Source: Prevotella sp. (GTDB lineage: Bacteria > Bacteroidota > Bacteroidia > Bacteroidales > Bacteroidaceae). Taken from it: a stretch of DNA of 46,181 nt. The translations under genes and the position numbers were made by a program. The stretch is taken from assembly GCA_017524385.1 (NCBI GenBank), contig JAFWSS010000189.1, positions 1 to 46,181 of the forward strand, given 5' to 3'. Position 1 is the stretch's first letter; every line of letters begins with the position of its first letter. The notes beneath the pieces were generated by a model that was given only the letters and a program-made list of their open reading frames with translations, did not search any database and had not been told where the DNA came from. This document shows, piece by piece, positions 35,847 through 43,184 of this stretch.

Positions 35847-35877
35847 TTGCACGTGAAGTCTTTATTTCATATCTTTG
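35847..35877 (+). promoter_or_regulatory. Promoter of the lipoprotein / repeat-tail gene pair
   Basis: TTG (35847-35849), 20-base spacer, TATCTTTG (35870-35877), directly behind the terminator of the previous unit. Transcription would start near 35884, about 55 bases before the ATG at 35939. Confidence 0.75.
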
Positions 35878-35938
35878 CATATTCTATGCCGCGAACATCG
35901 GCGCATTTGCACAGATTACCATTTAAAATTGATTGGAG

Positions 35939-36328
35939 ATGCATTTACTTAAACTTTTGTTGGCATTCGTGGCTGTATTGTGTCTTATAGGATGCAAGTC
36001 GGAGAAAACATATGTCAGCCAAGTGGTGTTCACCGACTCCCTGGCTTATGTTGACGGAAGTCTTTACAGCGGCGAACTTTGGAGTGACGACACCACCTCC
36101 TATTGCATAATGGCGGAAGAGGGACGTATTGTCTCCCTGACAATGTATCATGATAATGGGCAGGTGGCTCTGTCGATGCCATCAATCGATTCGCTGGAAT
36201 GTTTCGACCAAAAGGGAGCAAGCATTCCTTTCGACTCCTTCGTTGCACGTTACGAAGAGTTGGCCGACCAAGTGCCGCTGCTCATTCATCGTATGACACC
36301 TGCGAATAATGAGGAGGAGCAACAATGA
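35939..36328 (+). CDS. Small lipoprotein of unknown function
   Basis: A 129-residue lipoprotein: MHLLKLLLAFVAVLCLIGC with the lipidated Cys19. The rest is a short beta-rich domain (YVDGSLYSGELW ... RIVSLTMYHDNGQVALSMP) resembling the YwqK/MORN-like repeats in which YxNGxxxxGxxW alternate; I would not claim more. The ATG at 35939 is used; a TTG six bases upstream is in frame. The last four bases overlap the next gene (ATGA), so the two are coupled. Confidence 0.72.
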   Translation: MHLLKLLLAFVAVLCLIGCKSEKTYVSQVVFTDSLAYVDGSLYSGELWSDDTTSYCIMAEEGRIVSLTMYHDNGQVALSMPSIDSLECFDQKGASIPFDSFVARYEELADQVPLLIHRMTPANNEEEQQ

Positions 36329-37374
36329 AGAAGGTTTTCATCATCGTCGTTATCTTTCTGCTCGCCGCCGGTGGTGTAGGATATTATTATTACAACAAGG
36401 AGCAGAAACGTGAAGCGGCAGAGCGTGCTGAAAGAGACTCCATCAGGCACGCTCGAGATGTGGAGAATGCGCGTCTTGCGGCCATCGAGAAGGCGCATCG
36501 CGACTCTATTGCTTTATTTGAAAAAACACATTCAAAAACTGCTATTGCAGAGGCTGCAGAGGAACTTATCAAACAGGAGTTCACTAGCGGAAGAAACCAT
36601 GTTGGTGGGAAGAACTGGACTGAACGTATGAACATTCTCAGGGAGCAATGCGAGAATGTGGTGGCATACAGCGAAATGGCGACCGACTCCATTTTGAAAT
36701 CTTTCAGTTTCAATGGATTAATGGGGAAGGGTGTCCATATTGAGTCGGACAGCATCACACAAGTATATTATATCTCTGCCGACTCGGCGTGGGTTGATGT
36801 GCATTTCAACATTGAGGCTTATGAAGAAGGCCAAGACGTGACGTTGAAACTGCATTTCATTGACAACCAATGGCTGATCGACGATTTCGTATTCAGATAT
36901 ACTGATGGGGAGTGGGTCTCGGAAGCGGACGAGATGCACTGGTTCATCGACTATTATGGATTCAGAAACAATGAGGGGGAAAATACCGATAATGCCAAAA
37001 AACCGGAGGAGGCAAAAAAAACGGACAACGCTAAAAAACCGGACAACGCTAAACCGGACAACGCCAAGAAGCAGGACAACGCCAAGAAGCCAGACAACGC
37101 CAAGAAACAGGACAACGCCAAGAAACAGGACAACGCCAAGAAACAGGACAACGCCAAGAAGCAGGACAACGCAAAGCCCAACAATGCAAAGCCCAACAAC
37201 GCAAAGCCCAACAACGCAAAGCCCAACAACGCAAAGCCCAACAATGCAAAGCCCAACAACGCTAAGCCCAACAACGCTAAGCCCAACAACGCTAAGCCCA
37301 ACAATGCAAAGCCCAACAACGCAAAGCCAAACAACGCTAAGCCCAACAACGCCAAAAAGGCGGACAAGAAATAA
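36325..37374 (+). CDS. Membrane-anchored protein with KKQDNA and KPNNA repeat tail
   Basis: A 349-residue protein. An N-terminal membrane helix (VFIIVVIFLLAAGGVGYYYY) is followed by a charged coiled coil (about 25-70), then a globular domain (about 75-212) whose end, VTLKLHFIDNQWLIDDFVFR, looks like an NTF2-like fold such as DUF3828. Residues 222-283 are about ten imperfect six-residue units around KKQDNA, and residues 284-343 are twelve perfect five-residue units KPNNA, ending KKADKK. The strongly basic tail may bind nucleic acid, lipid or peptidoglycan. It overlaps the upstream lipoprotein gene by four bases. Function is unknown. Confidence 0.78.
   Translation: MKKVFIIVVIFLLAAGGVGYYYYNKEQKREAAERAERDSIRHARDVENARLAAIEKAHRDSIALFEKTHSKTAIAEAAEELIKQEFTSGRNHVGGKNWTERMNILREQCENVVAYSEMATDSILKSFSFNGLMGKGVHIESDSITQVYYISADSAWVDVHFNIEAYEEGQDVTLKLHFIDNQWLIDDFVFRYTDGEWVSEADEMHWFIDYYGFRNNEGENTDNAKKPEEAKKTDNAKKPDNAKPDNAKKQDNAKKPDNAKKQDNAKKQDNAKKQDNAKKQDNAKPNNAKPNNAKPNNAKPNNAKPNNAKPNNAKPNNAKPNNAKPNNAKPNNAKPNNAKPNNAKKADKK
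36988..37353 (+). repeat. Tandem repeats encoding KKQDNA and KPNNA units
   Basis: 36988-37173 contains 18-base units close to CAGGACAACGCCAAGAAA. 37174-37353 contains twelve 15-base units close to AAGCCCAACAAYGC. Synonymous T/C and A/T changes between units show some age, but several neighbouring units are identical. All units keep the frame. Confidence 0.93.
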
Positions 37375-37382
37375 AAGTTGAG

Positions 37383-37419
37383 AAAAAATCGCGTGGGACT
37401 GCCTTGCAATCTCACGCGA
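37383..37419 (-). terminator. Rho-independent terminator of the GrpE-like unit
   Basis: Read on the minus strand, a 10-bp stem with one mismatch (37410-37419 with 37389-37398, ends TCGCGTG / CACGCGA), an 11-base loop, then six T (37388-37383). It also lies just behind the convergent repeat-tail gene. Confidence 0.75.
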
Positions 37420-37468
37420 AATATAATATCTTCTCTGAAGGTTCTATTTTAACTGAAGGTGGCTCGCT

Positions 37469-37915
37469 TCAATCGTTCTTGACAACTATCACTTCTGCTA
37501 GTCTGAGGATTTTCCCGTTGCGGATGAAACCGTCTTTCACTATGCTGGCCACAGTACCATTTTCTTTCTCACTATCGGCCACAGAGTCTGTAATCTTTCC
37601 TTTTGCAGGGTCGAAAACATCATTGGGAAATTCCACCTTCTTCACTCCATAGGTTCCCAACACTTCCAAGAGTTTGGTTTTCGCCGTTAGAATCCTCGCA
37701 ATGGCACTTGTTGAGATTTTACTTTGGTCTAAACCTCTCTCATGAATGGTAGCCTCTGCCCACTCAAAGGATTCAAGAACCTGAAGGAAATCCTTGCAGA
37801 TTTCGCTCACTTGGTTGTCGTTGGACTTCTCTTGTGTTGAAATCCAGTTGTTGAGGTTGATGTTCTCTTCGTGGAGTTTCTTGATTTCCTCTCTTATGTC
37901 ATCAAATTTGCTCAT
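37469..37915 (-). CDS. Short divergent GrpE-like nucleotide exchange factor
   Basis: A 148-residue protein. The N-terminal part is coiled coil (KFDDIREEIKKLHEEN) followed by a helical bundle region (FLQVLESFEWAEATI). The C-terminal beta domain has FDPAKGKI, NGTVASIV and GKILRLAEVIVVK, which match the GrpE pattern FDPxxHEAV, GTV and LRPAxVxVxK, though the His-Glu of the usual motif is absent. GrpE releases ADP from DnaK. It is shorter than housekeeping GrpE (about 190 residues), and no dnaJ or dnaK adjoins it, so it is probably a paralogue. It follows the zinc-ribbon/LysM gene by 13 bases in a two-gene operon. Confidence 0.75.
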   Translation of the reverse strand: MSKFDDIREEIKKLHEENINLNNWISTQEKSNDNQVSEICKDFLQVLESFEWAEATIHERGLDQSKISTSAIARILTAKTKLLEVLGTYGVKKVEFPNDVFDPAKGKITDSVADSEKENGTVASIVKDGFIRNGKILRLAEVIVVKND

Positions 37916-37928
37916 ATCCTACTTGTTT

Positions 37929-38561
37929 TTATTTGACGAGGAGTTCTTCGTCGATGTCAATGATGTTTTTCGTCGTCTTGCCATTCATCTTTGCCAACTC
38001 CTCTGGTTTCACCTTTCCGCCGTAAAGTTTTTTGCAAATACCACTCCAAGTGTCGCCTTTCTTAACCACGTAGTATTTCTTGCCGTTTTTGACGGTCACT
38101 TGACTTGAAGGAGCGGTAACTTCCTCGTTGGATGGCTCGGCATTCTCTGTTGTCTCGGCTTGGGAGTCTTGACCTTTCTCTGTGACGGGTTCCTTTTTCT
38201 CTTCAACCTTCCCTTTTTCGCTATCATTGGCAACGGGTTTCATTGCTATGGTTATGCCATCACCTTGCAGTTTGTCGTTGAGAGATGCTATGGAATCCTC
38301 CAACAGACTGAGCTTTTCCTTGTCTGCTGTTGATGAGGAACCCTTGGTGAAATATAGGATGGCGAACAAAAGCGTGGTGATCATTGCCGCTAAGGCAAGG
38401 GGCTTCCAAATGGTTTTCTTTGACTTGCTATCTTGCTCGATGGCATCGATGATGCGGAAGGCTTTCAAATCGCTCCCACAGCTCGGACACCTGACATCTC
38501 CCTTGCGATAGTCAGGTATGTCTTTTCGCCCGCATATGGGGCATTGTGTGCTGTCTGTCAT
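37929..38561 (-). CDS. Zinc-ribbon, single-helix membrane protein with C-terminal LysM
   Basis: A 210-residue protein with four parts: an N-terminal zinc ribbon with Cys7, Cys10, Cys25 and Cys28 (CPIC ... CPSC); a membrane helix (about 50-73, PLALAAMITTLLFAILYF); a short coiled coil and an acidic Glu/Thr-rich linker (about 80-155); and a C-terminal LysM domain (YYVVKKGDTWSGICKKLYGG). The ribbon should lie in the cytoplasm and the LysM in the periplasm on peptidoglycan, so it could link the cell wall with a cytoplasmic partner such as the GrpE-like protein encoded next to it. This link is my inference. Confidence 0.82.
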   Translation of the reverse strand: MTDSTQCPICGRKDIPDYRKGDVRCPSCGSDLKAFRIIDAIEQDSKSKKTIWKPLALAAMITTLLFAILYFTKGSSSTADKEKLSLLEDSIASLNDKLQGDGITIAMKPVANDSEKGKVEEKKEPVTEKGQDSQAETTENAEPSNEEVTAPSSQVTVKNGKKYYVVKKGDTWSGICKKLYGGKVKPEELAKMNGKTTKNIIDIDEELLVK

Positions 38562-38614
38562 ATTTTTTCTATTAATGTTCAGGCTTGTCTATCTGCCTAT
38601 TTCCAAAATCGCGC

Positions 38615-38646
38615 CAAAGTTACGAAAAAACAAGTGAAAAGCCAAA
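38615..38646 (-). promoter_or_regulatory. Promoter of the zinc-ribbon/LysM - GrpE-like operon
   Basis: On the minus strand: TTTG (38646-38643), 20-base spacer, TAACTTTG (38622-38615). An exact consensus match; transcription would start near 38608, about 47 bases before the start codon at 38561. Together with the terminator at 37383-37419 it defines a complete two-gene unit. Confidence 0.78.
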
Positions 38647-38807
38647 TTTTTTCGAGTTTTTCCGAGTGAAACATACATTTCTCGATGTTACCAAACCAAA
38701 AGTGACGAAAAACGACTGAAAAGGGCTTTTCATTAGTTGTTGCCACAAATCACTGAGGCCTGTTCTTAAGCCTGTGCAACTACTATTGTTGTTGAATTAT
38801 TGTCAAC

Positions 38808-38832
38808 AAAAAAGCAATGCCAGGCATTGCTT
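38808..38832 (-). terminator. Terminator of the small peptide gene
   Basis: On the minus strand: AAGCAATG (38832-38825), loop CCTGG, CATTGCTT (38819-38812), followed by T to 38808. It lies 74 bases behind the stop codon of the 61-residue peptide gene. The rest of the gap 38647-38807 shows nothing further. Confidence 0.72.
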
Positions 38833-38905
38833 ATGGATATGGAAGGGCGCTTGCCTGATGGCTCGCGTCCTGTTGTATTTCATTTTACTTTTGGGCTTTG
38901 GCAGG

Positions 38906-39091
38906 TCACCAATAACCGTCACTGTTGAATTTGTTTGAGTTGAAAATGGGGTCTTGCTGACTGTCTCCCCTTACAGGAAGTCCATCATACATCACCATGT
39001 CATCCGAAGATGCAAAATCAGATGTCCCAAGAATGCTGGTTTCTAACAACAAACTCTCTATTTCTGTGACAGGTCTTATATATTTTTTCAT
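38906..39091 (-). CDS. Orphan 61-residue peptide
   Basis: A 61-residue protein starting MKKYIRPVTEIESLLLETSI and ending in a Asp/Ser/Asn-rich stretch with the final residues DGYW. There is no clear signal peptide, membrane helix or known domain. The start pattern MKKYxxPxxE with a following hydrophobic stretch is one I remember from many short ORFs in Prevotella, function unknown. The gene is supported by an exact-consensus promoter at 39221-39252 and an own terminator at 38808-38832. The frame remains open seven codons upstream, but MKKY is the natural start. An RGD tripeptide (41-43) is present, probably by chance. Confidence 0.68.
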   Translation of the reverse strand: MKKYIRPVTEIESLLLETSILGTSDFASSDDMVMYDGLPVRGDSQQDPIFNSNKFNSDGYW

Positions 39092-39220
39092 ATGGAGTAG
39101 TATAATGCACAACAGCTTGAATGAATGGGTGGTGATGCTCCCGCAAAACGGGAAACTCCACGCGGGCTTGACTCAAATGCTTTTATGCCAATAAACAGTG
39201 CCTTTTTTTGAATTTCGATG

Positions 39221-39252
39221 CAAAAATAGCAATTTGCAATTGAATACACAAA
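39221..39252 (-). promoter_or_regulatory. Promoter of the small peptide gene
   Basis: On the minus strand: TTTG (39252-39249), 20-base spacer, TATTTTTG (39228-39221). The predicted start near 39214 gives a leader of about 120 bases, long for such a small gene; the leader can form a short CCCG/CGGG stem near 39139-39152. Confidence 0.7.
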
Positions 39253-39352
39253 TTTTTTTGCCAAATTTTACAATCTTGGGGGAAATATTGTAAAAATTAC
39301 CCTTATTGAAGAGTTTTTCAACGCTTTTTCTTCTCAACGGCATCGCGATGAC

Positions 39353-40786
39353 CTATTCTCGATGGTCAACTCTTTTCATGCATTTGTATCCCGTGCCATC
39401 GAAGCAGTGGGTGCACACCTTGCATTTGGGAAGACCGATGGCTTGAATGAGGTTTTCAATCTTGTTGAACTTGAGCGTTGTGATGCCAAGTCGCTTCGAC
39501 ATCTCACTCACCATCCGCCGATATTCTGGCGAGTCGGATGTGGCATATAGGTCAAGGTTCTTGTCGGCGGCACCCTCGAAGTCCTGTATGATGCGACGAG
39601 TGAGCAGCTCCATGTCACTTTTCGAACTGGTGAAGTTGATGAAAGGGCATCCGTAAACGAGCGGGGGACAAGAAATTCGGGCATGCACTTCCTTGGCTCC
39701 GTATTCAAAGAAGGTGCGCACGTTGTCTTTGAGTTGCGTCCCTCTCACAATAGAGTCATCGCAGAAAACGACTCGCTTGCCTGTGAGGATTGCCCTGTTG
39801 GGGATGAGTTTCATCTTCGCCACGAGCCTTCTTCTTGTTTGATTTTCAGGAGTGAAACTTCTTGGCCACGTCGGTGTGTATTTCAGCACCGCTCTTTTGT
39901 AGGGTATCCCATGGCCGTGGGCATAACCCAGGGCCATGCCCACACCGGAGTCGGGGACGCCGCAGACAATGTCGGCATCGGTGTCGTCTTCCTTGCCCAT
40001 GATCAATCCGTTGCGCTCTCTCATGTCTTCCACGTTGACACCGTTGTAACTACTGGCGGGGAAACCATAATAGACCCACAGGAAGGAGCATATTTGCTCG
40101 GTGTCTCCAGGCTCTTGGAGCACTTCCATGGAGTCTGGGCTCAGTTTGACGATTTCACCTGGCCCGAGATGGTGGATGGTGTGGAAGTCAAGGTTTGGAA
40201 AGCACGACGACTCGCTAGTGGCGGCATATGCACCATCCTTTTTCCCGATGACTATCGGGGTTCGACCATAAAAGTCTCGCGCTGCGATGATACAGTCCTC
40301 CGTAAGTATGAGCATGGAGCAGGAACCGTCGATTTCACGGAACACTTTGTTGATGCCATCCACAAATGTCTCGCCCATGTTGATGATGAGAGCGACAAGT
40401 TCGGTGGGGTTGATTTTGTTGGCTGACTGCTCGCTGAAATGCATGCGCATGGCAAGCAACTTGTCTGCTATTTCACGCTGGTTGTTGATTTTGGCTACCG
40501 TGGCTACGGCGAATCGGCCGAGATGGGAGTTGACTATGATGGGCTGTGGGTCGGTGTCGCTGATGACGCCGATTCCAATATTTCCATGAAACTGCTCGAG
40601 TTCGTCTTCAAATTTTGACCTGAAGTAGTCTCTTTCCAGACTGTGTATGGCGCGTGAGAATCCTTTCACTGGGTCGAAAGTGGCCATGCCGGCACGTTTT
40701 GTGCCCATGTGTGAGTTGTAGTCGGTGCCATAGAACACGTCGTTGACACAGTCGCTGGTGGAGATGGTTCCAAAAAAGCCTCCCAT
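39353..40786 (-). CDS. PurF-like amidophosphoribosyltransferase lacking the catalytic Cys
   Basis: A 477-residue protein with the two-domain plan of PurF: an N-terminal glutamine amidotransferase (Ntn) domain and a C-terminal phosphoribosyltransferase with the PRPP loop VVFCDDSIVRGTQL. Normal PurF starts Met-Cys-Gly, and the Cys, exposed after Met removal, splits glutamine. Here the start is MGGFFGTIS, with Gly in that place, so the glutaminase should be dead. Other parts of the domain are kept (GTKRAGMA, SHLGRFAVATVAKINN). The Cys-rich end KCKVCTHC could hold a metal or iron-sulfur cluster. I start at 40786 because the promoter at 40834-40864 would begin transcription near 40827, downstream of all earlier start codons. 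It may use ammonia, another donor or be regulatory. Confidence 0.85.
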   Translation of the reverse strand: MGGFFGTISTSDCVNDVFYGTDYNSHMGTKRAGMATFDPVKGFSRAIHSLERDYFRSKFEDELEQFHGNIGIGVISDTDPQPIIVNSHLGRFAVATVAKINNQREIADKLLAMRMHFSEQSANKINPTELVALIINMGETFVDGINKVFREIDGSCSMLILTEDCIIAARDFYGRTPIVIGKKDGAYAATSESSCFPNLDFHTIHHLGPGEIVKLSPDSMEVLQEPGDTEQICSFLWVYYGFPASSYNGVNVEDMRERNGLIMGKEDDTDADIVCGVPDSGVGMALGYAHGHGIPYKRAVLKYTPTWPRSFTPENQTRRRLVAKMKLIPNRAILTGKRVVFCDDSIVRGTQLKDNVRTFFEYGAKEVHARISCPPLVYGCPFINFTSSKSDMELLTRRIIQDFEGAADKNLDLYATSDSPEYRRMVSEMSKRLGITTLKFNKIENLIQAIGLPKCKVCTHCFDGTGYKCMKRVDHRE

Positions 40787-40833
40787 TGTCCTAAAATTTT
40801 CTTTGTTCCTTAAAAAAATCCCAATACTGCATG

Positions 40834-40864
40834 CAAAGGTAGTGCAAGACTGAAACAAAACAAA
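40834..40864 (-). promoter_or_regulatory. Promoter of the PurF-like gene
   Basis: On the minus strand: TTTG (40864-40861), 19-base spacer, TACCTTTG (40841-40834). Exact consensus match, about 41 bases from inferred transcription start to start codon. Confidence 0.75.
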
Positions 40865-41010
40865 AAAAAATGGCATTTTTTTTGTTTTTATTGTTGTGCC
40901 CTTCACACTCGTCTTTAGACCCCTGCCATTCGGTTTTCGCTGGCACTGGTGCGACTGGCGCACATCCGCTGCCAACGGCTGCACCCAAAGCGCCCCACCC
41001 CAACCCACGG

Positions 41011-41033
41011 CTTCGACGCTTCGCGCGTCGAAG
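41011..41033. other. Stem-loop between PurF-like and kinase genes
   Basis: A perfect 9-bp stem CTTCGACGC / GCGTCGAAG with loop TTCGC. It is GC-rich and lacks a T run. It stands just upstream of the kinase promoter in the 330-base divergent region, which otherwise contains only the two promoters. It may be an extragenic palindrome. Confidence 0.5.
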
Positions 41034-41064
41034 AATGTCCAATTTACTTTTACATCCCCTACTA

Positions 41065-41096
41065 TTTGCGGGATTGAAAAAAATGCATTATCTTTG
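41065..41096 (+). promoter_or_regulatory. Promoter of the Ser/Thr kinase gene
   Basis: TTTG (41065-41068), 20-base spacer, TATCTTTG (41089-41096), an exact consensus match. Transcription would start near 41103, only about 14 bases before the ATG at 41117. Confidence 0.8.
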
Positions 41097-41116
41097 CTCC
41101 TTGATAACCATCGAGA

Positions 41117-42172
41117 ATGCTTATGACGAGTATCACATTGAATGCAGGGGAAACCCTTCAAGGGAAATACCGCATCATCAAAACTCTGGGACAGGGAGGT
41201 TTTGGCATCACCTATTTGGCAGAACAAATCATGTTGAACAAGAAGTTCGCCATCAAGGAGTTCTTCATGCGCGACTTATGTGGGCGTAACACAACTTCGA
41301 CTGTTTACACCGCAACGCAGTCTGACCTGGTGGAGCGTTATCGGGCTAAATTCGTCAAGGAGGCACAACTCATCGCACAGCAGGACCATCCAGGGATAGT
41401 CAATGTTAGCGACATCTTCAATGAGAACGACACCATATATTATGTGATGGAGTATATCGAAGGAGAGAGCCTCAAGGACATGGTCGAGAAAGAAGGCGTC
41501 CTGACCGAGAAGACAGCACTACGCTATATCTCGAAGGTGGCGGAGGCTTTGGAACACCTGCACAAGTCTCATATCAACCATCTAGACATCAAGCCTGCCA
41601 ACATCATGGTGAGACGAAAAGACGATATGCCCATACTCATCGACTTCGGGGTATCAAAGCAGTATGATGAGAAAAAAAACCAAACATCAACCACACCGCC
41701 TGGAGTGAGCAATGGATATTCTCCGTTGGAGCAATATAAGCAGGGGGGCGTGAGCAAGTTCTCACCGCAAGCCGATATTTATGCTTTGGGAGCTACACTC
41801 TACAAACTTTTGACTGGAAACACTCCTCCTGATGCTTCTGATGTGGCCATGTACGGACTTCCTACCTTGCCTTCCACCATCTCATTTGGCGTCAGGAAAG
41901 CAATAGAAAAGGCTATGAAGTTTCGTGTGGCCGACCGACCAAAAAGCATAAGGGAGTTTATGGAGATGATGGACATAATGAGTACACCTGAAGATGAAGA
42001 GCCCATTATCACTATCATTTCAGAGGGTGACTCGACCAATAAGAAGAATGACGAGAAGGAGATGCGCAGGAAAGAAATGGACCGCATCTTGGGCAAGATT
42101 AAAAATTCTGGTTATTCAAGCCTCTCCAAGGAGGAGAAGCAATTCCTTCTTGATAATTCCAATATGCTGTAG
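41117..42172 (+). CDS. Hanks-type Ser/Thr protein kinase
   Basis: A 351-residue cytoplasmic kinase. Kinase motifs in order: Gly loop GQGGFGITY (26-34), Lys47 in FAIKEF, the catalytic Asp157 in HLDIKPANIM, DFG at 176-178, then GYSPLEQY as the activation segment end and DIYALGATLYKLLTG. The HRD motif is HLD, so this is a non-RD kinase and may not need activation-loop phosphorylation. There is no membrane helix, PASTA or FHA domain. The C-terminus ILGKIKNSGYSSLSKEEKQF resembles the short tail (DUF6576-like) at the end of Bacteroidetes rhomboid proteins. An ATG at 41123 is an alternative start. A calcineurin-like phosphatase gene is convergent 134 bases away. Confidence 0.92.
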   Translation: MLMTSITLNAGETLQGKYRIIKTLGQGGFGITYLAEQIMLNKKFAIKEFFMRDLCGRNTTSTVYTATQSDLVERYRAKFVKEAQLIAQQDHPGIVNVSDIFNENDTIYYVMEYIEGESLKDMVEKEGVLTEKTALRYISKVAEALEHLHKSHINHLDIKPANIMVRRKDDMPILIDFGVSKQYDEKKNQTSTTPPGVSNGYSPLEQYKQGGVSKFSPQADIYALGATLYKLLTGNTPPDASDVAMYGLPTLPSTISFGVRKAIEKAMKFRVADRPKSIREFMEMMDIMSTPEDEEPIITIISEGDSTNKKNDEKEMRRKEMDRILGKIKNSGYSSLSKEEKQFLLDNSNML

Positions 42173-42234
42173 ACTAGGTCCGACTAAAACATCTCATAAC
42201 AATCCTAAACAACCTAAGAAAATGCACAAACGAA

Positions 42235-42290
42235 GAGACGGGATTCTTCCCGTCTCACAGAAATGAAGAGACGGCCACACATCCCGTCTC
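42235..42290. repeat. Two GAGACGGG hairpins between kinase and phosphatase genes
   Basis: First hairpin: GAGACGGGA (42235-42243), loop TTCT, TCCCGTCTC (42248-42256). Second: GAGACGG (42268-42274) and CCGTCTC (42284-42290). The GAGACGGG arm recurs in the hairpin at 21431-21457. They lie between convergent genes and could act as a bidirectional terminator, though T runs are missing. Confidence 0.6.
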
Positions 42291-42306
42291 TACTAAAGCC
42301 TGATGA

Positions 42307-43038
42307 TCATTCTTCAGCCTTGTCTCTTAGCTCCATGACCTCCGAGAGAAGGAATGCCCTTCTACAGTCGAGGCAAGCCACGGTTTTGTTGATGGTCGGA
42401 CCATTCCTATGTTGCGTGTGTCCGAAAATTTGGTATACGTCCTCGATAAGTGGTGCGCAGTTCACCTCGTCGAGGTCGGCCCAGAGGATTCCTCCTGCCT
42501 TGACCCAACCGCCTCTTGCGTACCCCACGTCGGAGATGGCCTGGATGCCGTCGTTGTCATCCATCAGCTTGTTGAGGTTGTCGGCGGTGAGTTCTCCCAC
42601 CTTCTCTTTATGTGATTCATACCACACAGACGAGACTCCGGCATGGGTAAAAAGACAGTGCGTATCCTCAAAGTCGGCTTCGTATGCGAGTTGGAAAAGG
42701 GAGGCGTTTTCGTTGAAAAGCGGTCCTAGTTCACTTTGCCAGTTATAGGAATAGCGAGTCCCCTCTGCCAATTGACGGAACAAGTCCGACATATAGTGCA
42801 TGTCGTGGTTTCCCAGCAACATGGTCGTGGTTCCTATATTCTTACGTGCAAAGTCGATGATATCGACTAGTTCTTGAAAGGCATCCTTCGGTGAGATGCC
42901 TTCCTGGGGATAGGGATCCACATAGTCGCCAAGGAAAATGACGTGCTTGTATTGCTTCTCTTCCAACGCTTTTCGCCAGAATACTCTTCCATGCACATCA
43001 GGTATGATGAGCAGGTCTTCTTGTTGGTTAAATGTCAT
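42307..43038 (-). CDS. Calcineurin-like metallophosphatase (PPP type)
   Basis: A 243-residue enzyme with the metallophosphatase motifs DVHGR (14-18), GDYVDPY (37-43), GNHD (76-79), THAG (131-134) and GHTQ near the C-terminus. The GDYVDPY and GNHD spacing resembles PPP-type Ser/Thr phosphatases or diadenosine tetraphosphatases. I start at the ATG at 43038; the upstream frame has no support and contains a -7-like box TAAGTTTG (43085-43078, minus). Being convergent with the kinase gene suggests, but does not show, that the kinase and this phosphatase act on the same proteins. Confidence 0.88.
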   Translation of the reverse strand: MTFNQQEDLLIIPDVHGRVFWRKALEEKQYKHVIFLGDYVDPYPQEGISPKDAFQELVDIIDFARKNIGTTTMLLGNHDMHYMSDLFRQLAEGTRYSYNWQSELGPLFNENASLFQLAYEADFEDTHCLFTHAGVSSVWYESHKEKVGELTADNLNKLMDDNDGIQAISDVGYARGGWVKAGGILWADLDEVNCAPLIEDVYQIFGHTQHRNGPTINKTVACLDCRRAFLLSEVMELRDKAEE

Positions 43039-43139
43039 AATTGATTCGTTTTGATGCCAGCTTTTTGCCTTAGGGTGCAAACTTACAAAAAAATCCGGTA
43101 TTTTTCACCAAAAAAGTGTCTTTTTTCGTCTGAAATGCG

Positions 43140-43147
43140 TATTTTTG
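43140..43147 (+). promoter_or_regulatory. -7 box of the helical protein gene
   Basis: TATTTTTG matches the consensus and lies 38 bases before the ATG at 43185; the -33 region is weak. Confidence 0.45.
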
Positions 43148-43184
43148 ATGCACCAAATGTTTTTAACCCTTAAACCATTAGATT

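Noticed and set aside
36905-37381. Second frame over the KPNNA repeats (Thr/Ser/Arg repeat) and its antisense (Ala/Leu-rich)
   Set aside because: All frames of a DNA repeat stay open; only the frame continuing the membrane protein has a globular domain and start context.
40787-41227. N-terminal extension of the PurF-like protein
   Set aside because: The frame is open, but the promoter at 40834-40864 lies inside it, the sequence is low quality as protein, and MGGFFG aligns with the normal PurF start.
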